A DNA stretch of 64,000 nucleotides from Closterium sp. NIES-65 (lineage: Eukaryota; Streptophyta; Zygnematophyceae; Desmidiales; Closteriaceae). Under the pieces are notes generated by a model that was not told the DNA's origin, did no database searches, and saw only the letters and a program-made list of their open reading frames with translations. Where the stretch lies: contig CANXME010000408.1 in the NCBI GenBank assembly GCA_948144175.1, forward strand, positions 38,126 through 102,125, written 5' to 3'. Positions 26,521 through 37,392 of the stretch are shown here, in pieces. How positions within the stretch are numbered: the first letter of the stretch is position 1; each line of letters starts with the position of its first letter. The translations under genes were made by a program, and so were the position numbers.

Positions 26521-28420
26521 GGATGAGGCGGGGTGATGGAAAGCGGGAGAATGGGGCGGGGTGATGGAAGGAGGGAAAATAGGGTGGGGTGATGGAAGGA
26601 GGGAGAATGGGGCAGGGTGATGGAAAGCGGGAGAATGTGGCGGGGTGATGGAAAGCGGAAGAATGAGGCGGGGTGATCAAAGGAGGGAGAATGGGGCGGG
26701 TTGATGGAAGGAGGGAGAATGGGACGGGGTGATGGAAGGAGGGAGAATGGGGAGGGGTGATGGAGAGCGGGAGAATGGGACGGGGTGATGGAAAGCGGGC
26801 GAATGGGGCAGGGTGATGGAAAGCGGGAGAATGGGGCGGGGTGATGGAAAGCGGGAGAATAAGGCGGAGTGATGGAAAGCGGGAGAATGGGGCGGGGTGA
26901 TGGAAAGAGGGAGAATGGGGCGGGGTGATGGAAAGCGGGAGAATGGGGCAGGGTGATGGAAAGCGGGAGAACGGGGCGGGGTGATGGAAATTGGGAGAAT
27001 GGGGCAGGGTGATGGAAAGCGGGAGAACGGGGCGGGGTGATGGAAAGCGGGAGAATGGGGCAGGGTGATGGAAAGCGGGCGAATGCGGCAGGGTGATGGA
27101 AAGTGTGAGAATGGGACGGGGTGATGGAAAGCAGGAGAATGGGGCGGATGATGGAAAGCGGGAGAATGGGGCGGGGTGATGGAAAGCGGGAGAATGGGGA
27201 GGGTTTAGGGAAGGAGGGAGAATCGGGCGGGGTGATGGAAGGAGGGAGAATGAGGCGGGGTGATGGAAAGCGGGAGAATGAGGCGGGGTGATGGATAGCG
27301 GGAGAATGGGGCGGGGTGATAGAAAGCGAGAGAATGGGGCGGGGTGATGGAAAGCGGGAGAATGGGACGGGGTGATGGAAAGCGGAAGAATGGGGCGGGG
27401 TGATGGAAAGCGGGAGAATGGGGCGGGGTGATGGAAAGCGGGGGAATGGGACGGGGTGATGGAAAGCGGGAGGATGAGGCGGGGTGATGGAAAGCGGGAG
27501 AATGGGGCGGGGTGATGGAAGGAGGGAAAATAGGGTGGGGTGATGGAAGGAGGGAGAATGGGGCGGGAGGATGGAAAGCGGGAGAATGTGGCGGGGTGAT
27601 GGAAAGCGGGAGAATGAGGCGGGGTGACCAAAGGAGGGAGAATGGGGCGGGTTGATGGAAGGAGGGAGAATGGGACGGGGTGATGGAAGGAGGGAGAATG
27701 GGGAGGGGTGATGGAGAGCGGGAGAATGGGACGGGGTGATGGAAAGCGGGAGAACGGGGCGGGGTGATGGAAAGCGGGCGAATGGGGGAGGGTGATGGAA
27801 AGCGGGAGAATGGGACGGGGTGATGGAAAGCGGGAGAATGGGGCGGAGTGATGGAAAGCGGGAGAATGGGGCGGGGTGATGGAAAGCGGGAGAATGGGGT
27901 GCGGTGATGGAAAGCAGGAGAAGGGGGCGGGGTGATGGAAAGCGGGAGAATGGGGCGGGGTGAGGGAAAGCGGGAGAATGGGGCGGAGTTATGGAAAGCG
28001 GGAGACTTGGGCGGGGTGAGGGAAAGCGGGAGAATGGGGCGTGGTGATGGAAAGCGGGAGAATGGGGCGGAGTTATGGAAAGCGGGAGAATGGGGCTGAG
28101 TTATGGAAGGAGGGAGAAAGGGGGGGGGGTGATGGAAGGAGGGAGAATGGGGCGAGGTGATGGAAGGAGGGAGAATGGGGCGAGGTGATGGAAAGCGTGA
28201 GAATGGGGCGGGGTGATGGAAAGCGGGAGAACGGGGCGGGGTGATGGAAGGAGGGAGAATGGGGTGGGGTTATGGAAGGAGGGAGAATGGGGCGGGGTCA
28301 TGGATAGCGAGAGAATGGGGCGGGGTGATGGAAGGAGGGAGAATGGGGCGGGGTGATTGAACGCGGAAGAATAGGGCGAGGTAATGGAAAGCAGGAGAAT
28401 GGGGTGGGGTGGTGGAAAGC
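26521..28420. repeat. 951-bp duplicated block in the 28-bp array
   Basis: Landmarks recur at a 951-bp offset (34 units minus 1 bp): GGATGAGGCG at 26521 and 27472, GTGATCAAAGG / GTGACCAAAGG at 26673 and 27624, and TGGAGAGCGG at 26761 and 27712. A third, partial copy of the same string of variants begins near 29090, with GTGATCAAAGG at 29137. The right edge of the second copy is not well defined. Confidence 0.6.
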
Positions 28421-30490
28421 GGGAGAATGGGGCGCGGTAATGGAAAGCGTTAGAATGGGGCGAGGTGATGGAAAGCGGAAGAATGGGGCGGGGTGATGGA
28501 AAGCAGGAGAATGGGGCGGGGTGATGGAAAGCGGAAGAATAGGGCGGAGTGATGGAAAGCGGGAGAATGGGGAGAGGTGATGGAAAGCGGGAGAATGGGG
28601 CGGGGTGATGGAAAGCGGGAGAATGGGGCGGGGTGATGGAAAGCGGGAGAATGAGGCGGGGTCATGGAAAGCGGGAGAATGGGGTGCAGTGATGGAAAGC
28701 AGGAGAAGGGGGCGGGGTGATGGAAAACGGGAGAATGGGGCGGGGCTATGGAAAGCGGGAAACTGGGGCGGGGTGAGGGAAAGCGGGAGAATGGGGCGGG
28801 GTGATGGAAAGCGGGAGAATGGGGCGGGGTGATGGAAAGGGGGAGAACGGGGCGGGGTGATGGAAAGCGGGAGAATGGGGCGGGGTGATGGAAGGAGGGA
28901 GGATGGGGCAGGGTGATGGAAGGAGGGAGAATGGGGCGGGGTGATGGAAAGCGGGACAATGGGGCTGGGTGATGGAAGGAGGGAGAATGGGGTGGGGTGA
29001 TGGAGGGAGGGAGAATGGGCCGGGGTGATGTAAATCGAGAGAATGGGGCGGGGTGTTGGGAAGCGGGAGAATGGGGCGGGATGATGGAAAGCGGGAGAAT
29101 GTGGCGGGGTGATGGAATGCGGGAGAATGAGGCGGGGTGATCAAAGGAGGGAGAATGGGGCGGGTTGATGGAAGGAGGGAGAATGGGACGGGGTGATGGA
29201 AGAGGGGAGAATGGGGAGGGGTGATGGTGAGCGGGAGAATGGGACGGGGTGATGGAAAGCGGGAGAACGGGGCGGGGTGATGGAAAGCGGGCGAATGGGG
29301 CAGGGTGATGGAAAGCGGGAGAATGGGGCGGGGAGATGGAAAGCAGGAGAATGGGGCGGAGTGATGGAAAGCGGGAGAATGGGGCGGGGTGATGGAAAGC
29401 GGGAGAATGGGGTGCGGGGATGGAAAGCAGGAGAAGGGGGCGGGGTGATGGAAAGCGGGAGAATGGGGCGGGGCTATGGAAAGCGGGAGACTGGGATGGG
29501 GAGAGGGAAAGCGGGAGAATGGGGCGTGGTGATGGAAAGCGGGAGAATGGGGCGGGTGATGGAAAGCGGGAGAATGGGGCTGGGTTATGGAAGGAGGGAG
29601 AAAGGGGGGGGGGGGGTGATGGAAGGAGGGAGAATGGGGCGAGGTGATGGAAGGAGGGAGAATGGGGCGAGGTGATGGAAAGCGGGAGAATGGGGCGGGG
29701 TGATGGAAAGCGGGAGAATGGGGCGGGGTGATGGAAGGAGGGAGAATGGGGTGGGGTTATGGAAGGAGGGAGAATGGGGCGGGGTGATGGAAAGCGAGAG
29801 AATGGGGCGGGGTGATGGAAGGAGGGAGAATGGGGCGGGGTGATTGAACGCGGAAGAATAGGGCGAGGTGATGGAAAGCAGGAGAATGGGGTGGGGTGGT
29901 GGAAAGCGGGAGAATGGGGCGGGGTAATGGAAAGCGAGAGAATGGGGCGAGGTGATGGAAAGCGGGAGAATGGGGCGGGGTGATGGAAAGCAGGAGAATG
30001 GGGCGGGGTGATGGAAAGCGGAAGAACGGGGCGGAGTGATGGAAAGCGGGAGAATGGGGAGAGGTGATGGAAAGCGGGAGAATGGGGCGGGGTGATGGAA
30101 AGCGGGAGAATGGGGCGGGGTGATGGAAAGCGGGAGAATGGGGTGCAGTGATGGAAAGCAGGAGAAGGGGGCGGGGTGATGGAGAACGGGAGAATGGGGC
30201 GGGGCTATGGAAAGCGGGAGACTGGGGCGGGGTGAGGGAAAGCGGGAGAATGGGGCGGGGTGATGGAAAGCGGGAGAATGGGGCGGGGTGATGGAAAAGG
30301 GGAGAACGGGGCGGGGTGATGGAAAGCGGGAGAATGGGGCGGGGTGATGGAAGGAGGGAGGATGGGGCAGGGTGATGGAAGGAGGGAGAATGAGGCGGGG
30401 TGATGGAAAGCGGGAGAATGGGGATGGGTGATGGAAGGAGGGAGAATGGGGCGGGGTGATGGAAGGAGGGAGAATGGGCCGGGGTGATGT
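28114..30490. repeat. About 1.46 to 1.49 kb duplicated block in the 28-bp array
   Basis: The distinctive GTGATTGAACGCGG unit is at about 28354 and 29841 (offset 1,487 bp). The CCGGGGTGATGTAAATCG unit is at 29020 and 30479 (offset 1,459 bp, one 28-bp unit less). A homopolymer G run follows AGAAA in both copies, 10 bases long at 28120-28129 and 13 bases at 29604-29616. The length difference may be biological slippage or sequencing error. Confidence 0.6.
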
Positions 30491-33400
30491 AAATCGAGAG
30501 AATGGGGTGGGGTGTTGGGAAGCGGGAGAATGGGGCGGGGTGGTGGAAGGAGGGAGAATGGGGCGGGGTGATGGAAAGCGGGAGAATGGGGCGGGGTGAT
30601 GGAAAGCGGGAGAATAGGGCAGGGTGATGGAAAGCGAGACAATGGGGCGGGGTGATAGAAGGAGGGAGAATGGGGCAGGGTGATGGAAAGCGGGAGAATT
30701 GGGCGGGGTGATGGAAAGCGGGAGAATGGGGCGGGGTGATGGAGAGCAGGAGAATTGGGCGGGGTGATGGAAAGCGGGAGAATGGGGCGGAGTGATGGAA
30801 CGCGGGAGAATGGGGCGGGGTGATGGAAAGCAGGAGAATGGGGCTGGGTGATGGAAAGCGGGAGAATAGGGCGGGGTGATGGAAAGCGGGACAATGGGGC
30901 GGGGTGATGGAAAGCGGGAGAATGGGGTGTGGTGATGGAAAGCAGGAGAAGGGGGCGAGATGATGGAAAGCGGTAGAATGGGGCGGGGCTATGGAAAGCG
31001 GGAGACTGGGGCGGGGTGAGGGAAAGCGGGAAAATGGGACGGGGTGATGGAAAGTGGGAGAATGGGGCGGGGTGATAGAAAGCGGGAGAACGGGGCGGGG
31101 TGATGGAAAGCGGGAGAATGGGGCGGGGTGATGGAAGGAGGGAGGATGGGGCAGGGTGATGGAAGGACACCCTAAAGCGTTGCAGTGCTCTTGCCGGACA
31201 CCCTAAAGCGTTGCAGTGCTCTTGCTGGACACCCCGGAGCGTTGCAATGCATTTCCAGGACACCTCGTAGCGTTGCAATGCTCATGCCCGACACCCTGGA
31301 GCGTTGCTGTGCTCTTGCAGGATACCCCGGAGCGTTGCAATGCTCTGGCTAGACACCCTGGAGCGTTGCTGTGCTCTTGCAGGATACCCCGGAGCGTTGC
31401 AATGCTCTTGCCGGACACCTTGGAGCTTTGCAATGCTTTTGGCAAACACCCTAGATCGTTGCAATTCTCTTGCCAGACACTCCGGAGCGTTGGTGTGCTC
31501 TTGCCGGACACCGCGGAGCGTTGCAGTGCACTTTTCGGACACCCCGGAGCGTTGCAATGCTCTTACCGGACACCCCAGAGCGTTACAATGCTCTTGATGG
31601 ACACCCTCGAGCGTTGCAGTGCTCTTGCCTGACACCCATGAGCGTTGCAGTGCACTTGCCGGACACTCCTGAGCGTTGCAATGCTCTTGCCCAACACCCA
31701 GGAGTGTTGGATTGAACTTGCCAAACACCCCGTAGCGTTGCACTGCTCTTGCCAGACACCCCGGAGTGTTGCAAGGCCCTTGCTAAACACCTTGGAGCGT
31801 TGCAATGTTCTTGCCAGACACCCTGGATCGTTGCAAATTGCTTGCCGGACACCCCGGGGCGATGGAAAGCTCTTGTTGACCACCTTGGAGCGTTGCAATG
31901 CTCTTGCCGACACCTGGGAGTGTTGCAATGCTCTTGCCGGACACCCCTGGAGCGTTGCAGTGCACTTGCCGAACACCTCGGAGCGTTGCACTGCTCTTGC
32001 CGAACACCCCGGAGTGTTGCAGCGCTCTTGCCGGACACCCTAGAGCTTTGCAATGATCTTGCCAAACACCCTCGAGCGTTGCAATGCTCTTGCCGGACAC
32101 CCCGGATCGTTGCAACGTGCTTGCCGGACACCTCCGAGCGTTGCACTGCTCTTGCCGACACCCTGAAGGGTTGCAATGCTCTTGCGACACACCCTGGAGC
32201 GTTGCAATGCTCTTGTTGGACACCTTGGTGCGTTGCAATGCTCTTGCCCGACTCCCCGCAGCATTGCAATGCTCTTGCCGACCACCCTGGAGCGTTGCAA
32301 TGCTCTTGCCAAACACCCTGGAGCGTTGCAATTCTCTTGCCGGACACCCTCGAGCATTAAAGTTCTCTTGCCGGACACCCCGGAGCGTTGTAGTGCACTT
32401 GCCGGACACCTCGGAGCGTTGCAATGCTTTTGCCGGACACCTTGGAGCGTTGCGATGCTCTTGCCTTACATCCCAGAGCGTTGCACTGCACTTGCCAGAC
32501 ACCCTGGAGCGTTACAATGCTCTTGCCGGACACCCTGGAGTGTTGCAATGCTCTTGCTGGACACCCCAGAGCGTTGCAATGCTTTTGCTGGACACCCAGG
32601 AGCATTGCGATGCTCTTGACGAACACACTAGAGCGTTGCAATGCTCTTGCCGAACACCCTAGAGCGTTGCAATGCTCTTGCTAGACACCCCAGAGCGTTG
32701 CAATGCTTCTGCCGGACACCCTGGAGCGTTGCAAGGCTCTTGCCGAACACCCTGGTGCGCTACACTGCTCTTGCCGACCACCCTGGAGTGTTGCAATGCT
32801 CTTGCTGACCACCCAAGAGCGTTGCAATACTCTTGCCGGACACCCCGGAGCGTTGCAATGCTCTTGGCAGACACCTCAGAGCATTGCAGTGCTCTGGCCG
32901 GACCCCCCGGAGCTTTGCTGTGCACTTGTTGGACACTCCCGAGTGTTGCAATGCCCTTGACGACCACCCAACAGATTGCAATGCTCTTGCCGGCCACCCT
33001 GAAGCGTTGCAATGCTCTTGCCAAACACCCTGTAGCGTTGCAATGCTCTTGCACGACACCCCGGAGCGTTGCAATGCTCCTGCCTGACACACTGTTGCGT
33101 TGCAATGCTCTTGCCAAACACCCTAGAGCGTTGCAATGCTCTTGCCGGACAACCCGGAGCGTAGCAATGCTCCTGCCGGACACCCTGGAGCATTGCAAGG
33201 CTCTTGCGGGACACCCTGGAGCGCTGCAATGCTCTTGCCGACCACCCTGGAGCGTTGCAATGCTCTTGCCGACCACCCGAGAGCGTTGCAATGCTTTTGC
33301 CGGACACCCCGGAGCGTTGCAATGCTCTTGCCTGACACCCTGGAGCATTGCAGTGCACTTGCCGGACACCCTGGAGCGTTGCAGTGCTCTTGCCGGCCAC

Positions 33401-35642
33401 CATCGAGCGTTGCAATGCTCTTGGCAGACACCTCAGAGCATTGCAGTGCTCTTGCCGGATCCCTCGGAGTGTTGTAGTGCACTTGCTGGACACCCTAGAG
33501 TGTTGCAATGCTCTTGCCGACCACCCAAGAGCGTTGCAATGCTCTTGCCGGCCACCCTGAAGCATTGCAATGCTCTTGCCGGACACTCAGGAGCGTTGCA
33601 ATGCTCTTGCACGACACCCCGGAGCGTTCCAGTGCTCCTGCGTGACACCCTGGAGCGTTGCAATGCTCTTGCCGGACACCTTGGAGCGCTGCAATGCTCT
33701 TGCCGACCACCCTAGAGCGTTGCAATGCTCTTGCCGACCACCCAGGAGCGTCGTAATGCTCTTGCCGGACACCCAGGAGCGTTGCAATGTTCTTGCTGGC
33801 CACCCTAGAGCGTTGCAATGCTCTTGCCGGCCACCCTGGAGCATTCTAGTGCTCTTGCGGGACACCCTAGAGCATTGCAATGCTCTTGTAGGACACCCTG
33901 GATCAGTGCAATGCTCTTGACGGACACCCCAGAGCGTTGCAGTGCATTTGCCGGACACCCCGTAGCGTTGCAATGTTCTTGCGGGACACCCTAGAGCGTT
34001 GCAATTTCCGGACACCCTGGAGCGTTGCAATGATCTAGCTGGATACCCTGGGAGCGTTGCAGTGCACTTGCCGGATACCATGGAGCGTTGCAATGCTCTT
34101 GCCGGACACCTTGTAGTGTTGCAATGCTCTTGCCGGACACCCCAGAGCGTTGCAATGCACTTGCCGGACACCTCCAAGTGTTGCAGTGCTCTTGCTGGAC
34201 ACCTTGGAGCATTGCAATGCTCTTCCCGGACACCCTAGAGCGTTGCAATGCTCTTGGCTGACACCCCAGAGCATTACAGTGCTCTTGCCAGACACATCGG
34301 AGCATTGGAGTGCACTTGTTGGACACCCTGGAGTGTTGCAATGCTCTTGCTGACCACCCAGGAGCGTTGCAATGCTCTTGCCGGCCACCCTGAAGCGTTG
34401 CAATGCTCTTGCCGGACACCCTGGAGCATTGCAATGCTCTTGCACGACCACCCAGAAGCTTTGCCATGCTCCTACTTGACACCTCAGAGCGTTGCAATGC
34501 TCTTGCTGGACACCTTGGAGCGCTGCAATGCTCTTGCCGACCACCCTTGAGCGTTGCAATGCTCTTGCCGACCACCCAGGAGCGTTGCGATGCTCTTGCC
34601 GACCACCTAGGAGCATTGCAATGCTCTTGCCGGAGCGTTGCAGTGCACTTGCTGGACACCCCGTAGCGTTACAATGCTCTTGCCGGACACCTTGAAGCGT
34701 TGCAATGCACTTGCCGACCACCGTGGAGCATTGCAATGATTTTGCCGGCCACCCTAGAGCGTTGCAAAGCTCTAGCCGGACACCTTGGAGCGTTGCAGTG
34801 CACTTACCGAAAACCTCGGAGCGTTGCAATGCTCTTGCCGGACACCCATGAGCGTTGCAATGCTCTTGCCGCACACCCCGGAGCGTTGCAATGCATTTGC
34901 CGGACACAACGTAGCGTTGCAATGCTCTTGCCAGACACCCTGGAGCGTTGCAATGCTCTAGCTGGACACCCCGGAGCGTTCTAGTGCACTTGCCAGGCAC
35001 CCCTGAGCGTTGCAATGCTCTTGCCACACACCCCGGAGCGTTGGTGTGCTCTTGCCGGACACCCCGGAGCGTTGCAATGCTCTTGCCGGACACCCCGGAG
35101 CATTGCAATGCTCTTGCTGGACACCCTAGAGCATTGCAGTGCTCTTGCCGGACACTCATGAGCATTGCAGTGCACTTGCCAGACACTCCTGAGCATTGCA
35201 ATGCTCTTGTCGGACACCCAGTAGCGTTGCAATGCTCTTGCCGAACACCCCAAAGCGTTGGATTTCACTTGCCGAACACCCCGGAGCGTTGCACTGCTCT
35301 TGCTGGACACCCTAGAGCGTTGCAATGCTCTTGCCAAACACCCTCGAGCGTTGCAATGCTCTTGCCGGACACCCCGGATCGTTGCAAAGTGCTTTGCGGG
35401 ACACCTCGGAGCGTTGCACTGCTCTTACTGACACCCTGAAGGGTTGCAATGCTCTTGCAAGACACCCTAGAGCGTTGCAATGCTCTTGCCAGGCACCCTG
35501 GAGTGTTGCAATGCTCTTGCCGGACACCCCGCAGCGTTGCAATGCTCTTGCCGACCACCCTGGAGCGTTGCAATGCTCTTGCCAAACACCCTAGAGCGTT
35601 GCAATGCTCTTGCCGGACACCTTGAAGGGTGCAGTGCACTTG

Positions 35643-36621
35643 CAATGCTCCGAGGTGTCCGGCAAGTGCACTGCAATGCTCCGAGGTGTTCGGCAAGAGC
35701 ACTGCAACGCTCCAGGGTGTCCGGCAAGAGCATTGCAACACTCCAAGGTGTCCGGCAAGTGCAATGCAACGCTCAGGGGTGTCCGGCAAGAGCATTGCAA
35801 TGCTACAGGGTGTCTAGCATGACCTTTTCAACGCTCCATGGTGTCCAGCAAGAGCATTGCAATGCTCCCGGGTGTCCGGCAGGTGCATTGCAACGCTCCG
35901 GGGTGTCGGGCAAGAGCCTTGCAACACTTCAGGGTGTACGGCAAGAACATTGCAACGCTCTGGGGTGTCCGGCAAGAGCATTGCAACGCTCTCAGGTGGT
36001 TGGCAAGAGCATTGCAAAGCTCCAGGGTGGTCGGCAAGAGCATTACAGCGCTCCAAGGTGTTCGGTAGGAGCATTGCAACGCTTCGGGGTGTCCGAGAAG
36101 AGCATTGCAACGCTCCAGGGTGTTCGGCAAGAGCATTGCAACGCTCCAGTGTGTCCTGGAAGAGAATTGCAATGCTCTAGGGTGTCCAGCAAGAGCATTG
36201 CAACGCTCCGGGGTTTCCGGCAAGAGCATTGCAACACTCCAGGGTGTCCGGCAAGAGCATTGTAACGCTCCAGGGTGTCCGTCAAGTGCAGTGCAACGCT
36301 CCGGGATGACCGGCAAGAGCATTGCAACGCTCCAGGGTGTCCGGCAGAAGCATTGCAACGCTCCAAGGTGTCCGGCAAGTGCACTGCAACGCTCTGGGGT
36401 GTCAAGTAGGAGCACTCCAACGCTCCAGGGTGTCCGGCAAGAGCATTGCAACGCACCAAGGTATGCGGCAAGTGCAATGCAGCGCTCCGGGGTGTCCGGC
36501 AAGAGGATTGCAATGCTACAGAGTGTCCGGCAAGACCATTGCAACGCTCCAGGGTGTCCAGCAAGAGCATTGCAACGCTCCGGGGTGTCCGGCAAGAGCA
36601 TTGCAACGCTCCGGGGTGTCC
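35643..36621 (-). repeat. Inverted segment inside 31-bp array A
   Basis: From about 35643 the plus strand switches to the reverse complement of the unit (GCATTGCAACGCTCCGGGGT, GTCCGGCAAGA), and it returns to the original orientation at 36622. About 31 to 32 units are inverted. The left junction lies near GTGCAGTGCACTTG / CAATGCTCC; the right junction is a head-to-head palindrome. The period stays 31 bp throughout. Either an inversion or an inverted duplication of array DNA could produce this. Confidence 0.92.
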
Positions 36622-36641
36622 GGACACCCCGCAGCGTTGCA
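36602..36641. repeat. Palindromic junction closing the inverted segment
   Basis: GGGGTGTCC at 36613-36621 is followed without a spacer by its exact reverse complement GGACACCCC at 36622-36630. The symmetry continues outward through GCAACGCTCC on the left and GCAGCGTTGC on the right, with a single mismatched pair. This gives arms of about 19 bp with no loop, able to form a cruciform. It marks the exact point where the array orientation flips. Confidence 0.9.
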
Positions 36642-37392
36642 TTGCACTTGCCGGACACCTTGGAGTGTTGCAATGGTCTTTCCAAACACCCTGGATCGTT
36701 GCAATGCTCTTGCCGGACACCGCGGAGCTTTGCATTGCACTTGCGGACACCTTGGAGCATTGGAATGCTCTTGGCAAACACCCTAGATCGTTGCAATGCT
36801 CTTGCCGGACACCCTGGAGCGTTGCAGTGCTGTTGCCGGACACCGCGGAGCGTTGCAGTGGACTTGCCGGACACCTCGGAGCGTTGCAATGCTTTTGCTG
36901 GACATCCCGGAGCGTTGCACTGCACTTGCCGGACACCCTAGAGCATTACAATGCTCTTGCCGGACACTCTGGAGCGTTGCAATGCTCTTGCCGGACACCC
37001 CGGAGCGTTGCAATGCTTATGCTGGACACCTTGGAGCATTGCAATGCTCTTGCCGAACACACGGGAGCGTTGCAATGCTCTTGCCGGACACCCCGGAGCA
37101 TTGCAATACTCTTGACGGACACCCTAGAGCGTTGCAAGACTCTCGTCGGACACCCTGGAGCGCTGCAATGCTCTTTCCGACCACCTGAGACCGTTGCAAT
37201 GCTCTTGACAGACACCCCGGAGCGTTGCAATGTTCTTGCTGAACACCCTGGAGCGTTGCAATGCTCTTACCATACACCCCGGAGCAATGCAATGCTCCTG
37301 CCAGATACCCTGGAGCGTTGCAAGGCTCTTGCCGGACACCTTGGAGCACTGCAATGCTCTTGCCGACCACCCTAGAGCATTGCAATGCTCTT

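Larger units (their letters stand above)
26511..31165. repeat. 28-bp G-rich minisatellite array (about 166 units)
   Basis: Head-to-tail copies of a 28-bp unit, whose core reads GGAAAGCGGGAGAATGGGGC followed by GGGGTGAT. A frequent variant has GGAAGGAGGGAG in place of GGAAAGCGGGAG. The array begins abruptly after the last 20-bp unit (CTTCTCCCTG then GAAAGCGGGAGG) and ends abruptly at about 31165. The plus strand is purine- and G-rich, the opposite skew to the preceding array. Each unit holds three G tracts of 3 to 4 bases and a GGGGCGGGG GC-box-like string. Open frames on the minus strand (proline-, serine- and histidine-rich) are repeat artefacts; one open frame at 25967-27631 simply runs across the boundary of the two arrays. 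No unique sequence is present. Confidence 0.96.
31166..37392. repeat. 31-bp minisatellite array A (about 200 units)
   Basis: Head-to-tail copies of a 31-bp unit whose core is GGAGCGTTGCAATGCTCTTG followed by CCGGACACCCC. Common variants have GACCACCC, AACACCC, GCAGTGCACTTG or AGCATTGC. Units are more diverged from one another than in the 20-bp array, suggesting an older or less homogenised array. It starts without unique DNA after the 28-bp array; the short string GGA is shared at the junction. It ends inside a unit at about 37392. Because 31 is not a multiple of 3, the open frames have a 31-residue cycle and occur in several frames on both strands, so I do not call them genes. A diverged duplication is visible: the block with CCGGATCGTTGCAA and CCCTGAAGGG near 32100-32165 recurs near 35370-35440, offset about 3,273 bp. 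Confidence 0.96.

Noticed and set aside
25967..27631. 554-residue open frame on the minus strand with a two-part composition
   Set aside because: It crosses the boundary of the 28-bp and 20-bp arrays; both halves are stop-free repeat translations. The apparent two-domain protein is an accident of array adjacency.
26511..31165. CpG-island promoter with Sp1-type GC boxes
   Set aside because: GGGGCGGGG occurs in nearly every 28-bp unit as part of the repeat, and no gene lies on either side.
32672..33715. Cysteine-rich open frames of about 350 to 390 residues in array A, which look like repeat proteins
   Set aside because: They show a 31-residue cycle forced by the 31-bp unit, overlap open frames on both strands, and their unit variation does not favour silent changes in any frame that I can see.
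31166..37392. CRISPR array, because the unit is about 31 bp
   Set aside because: Units are contiguous with no spacers between them, and no cas gene is present.
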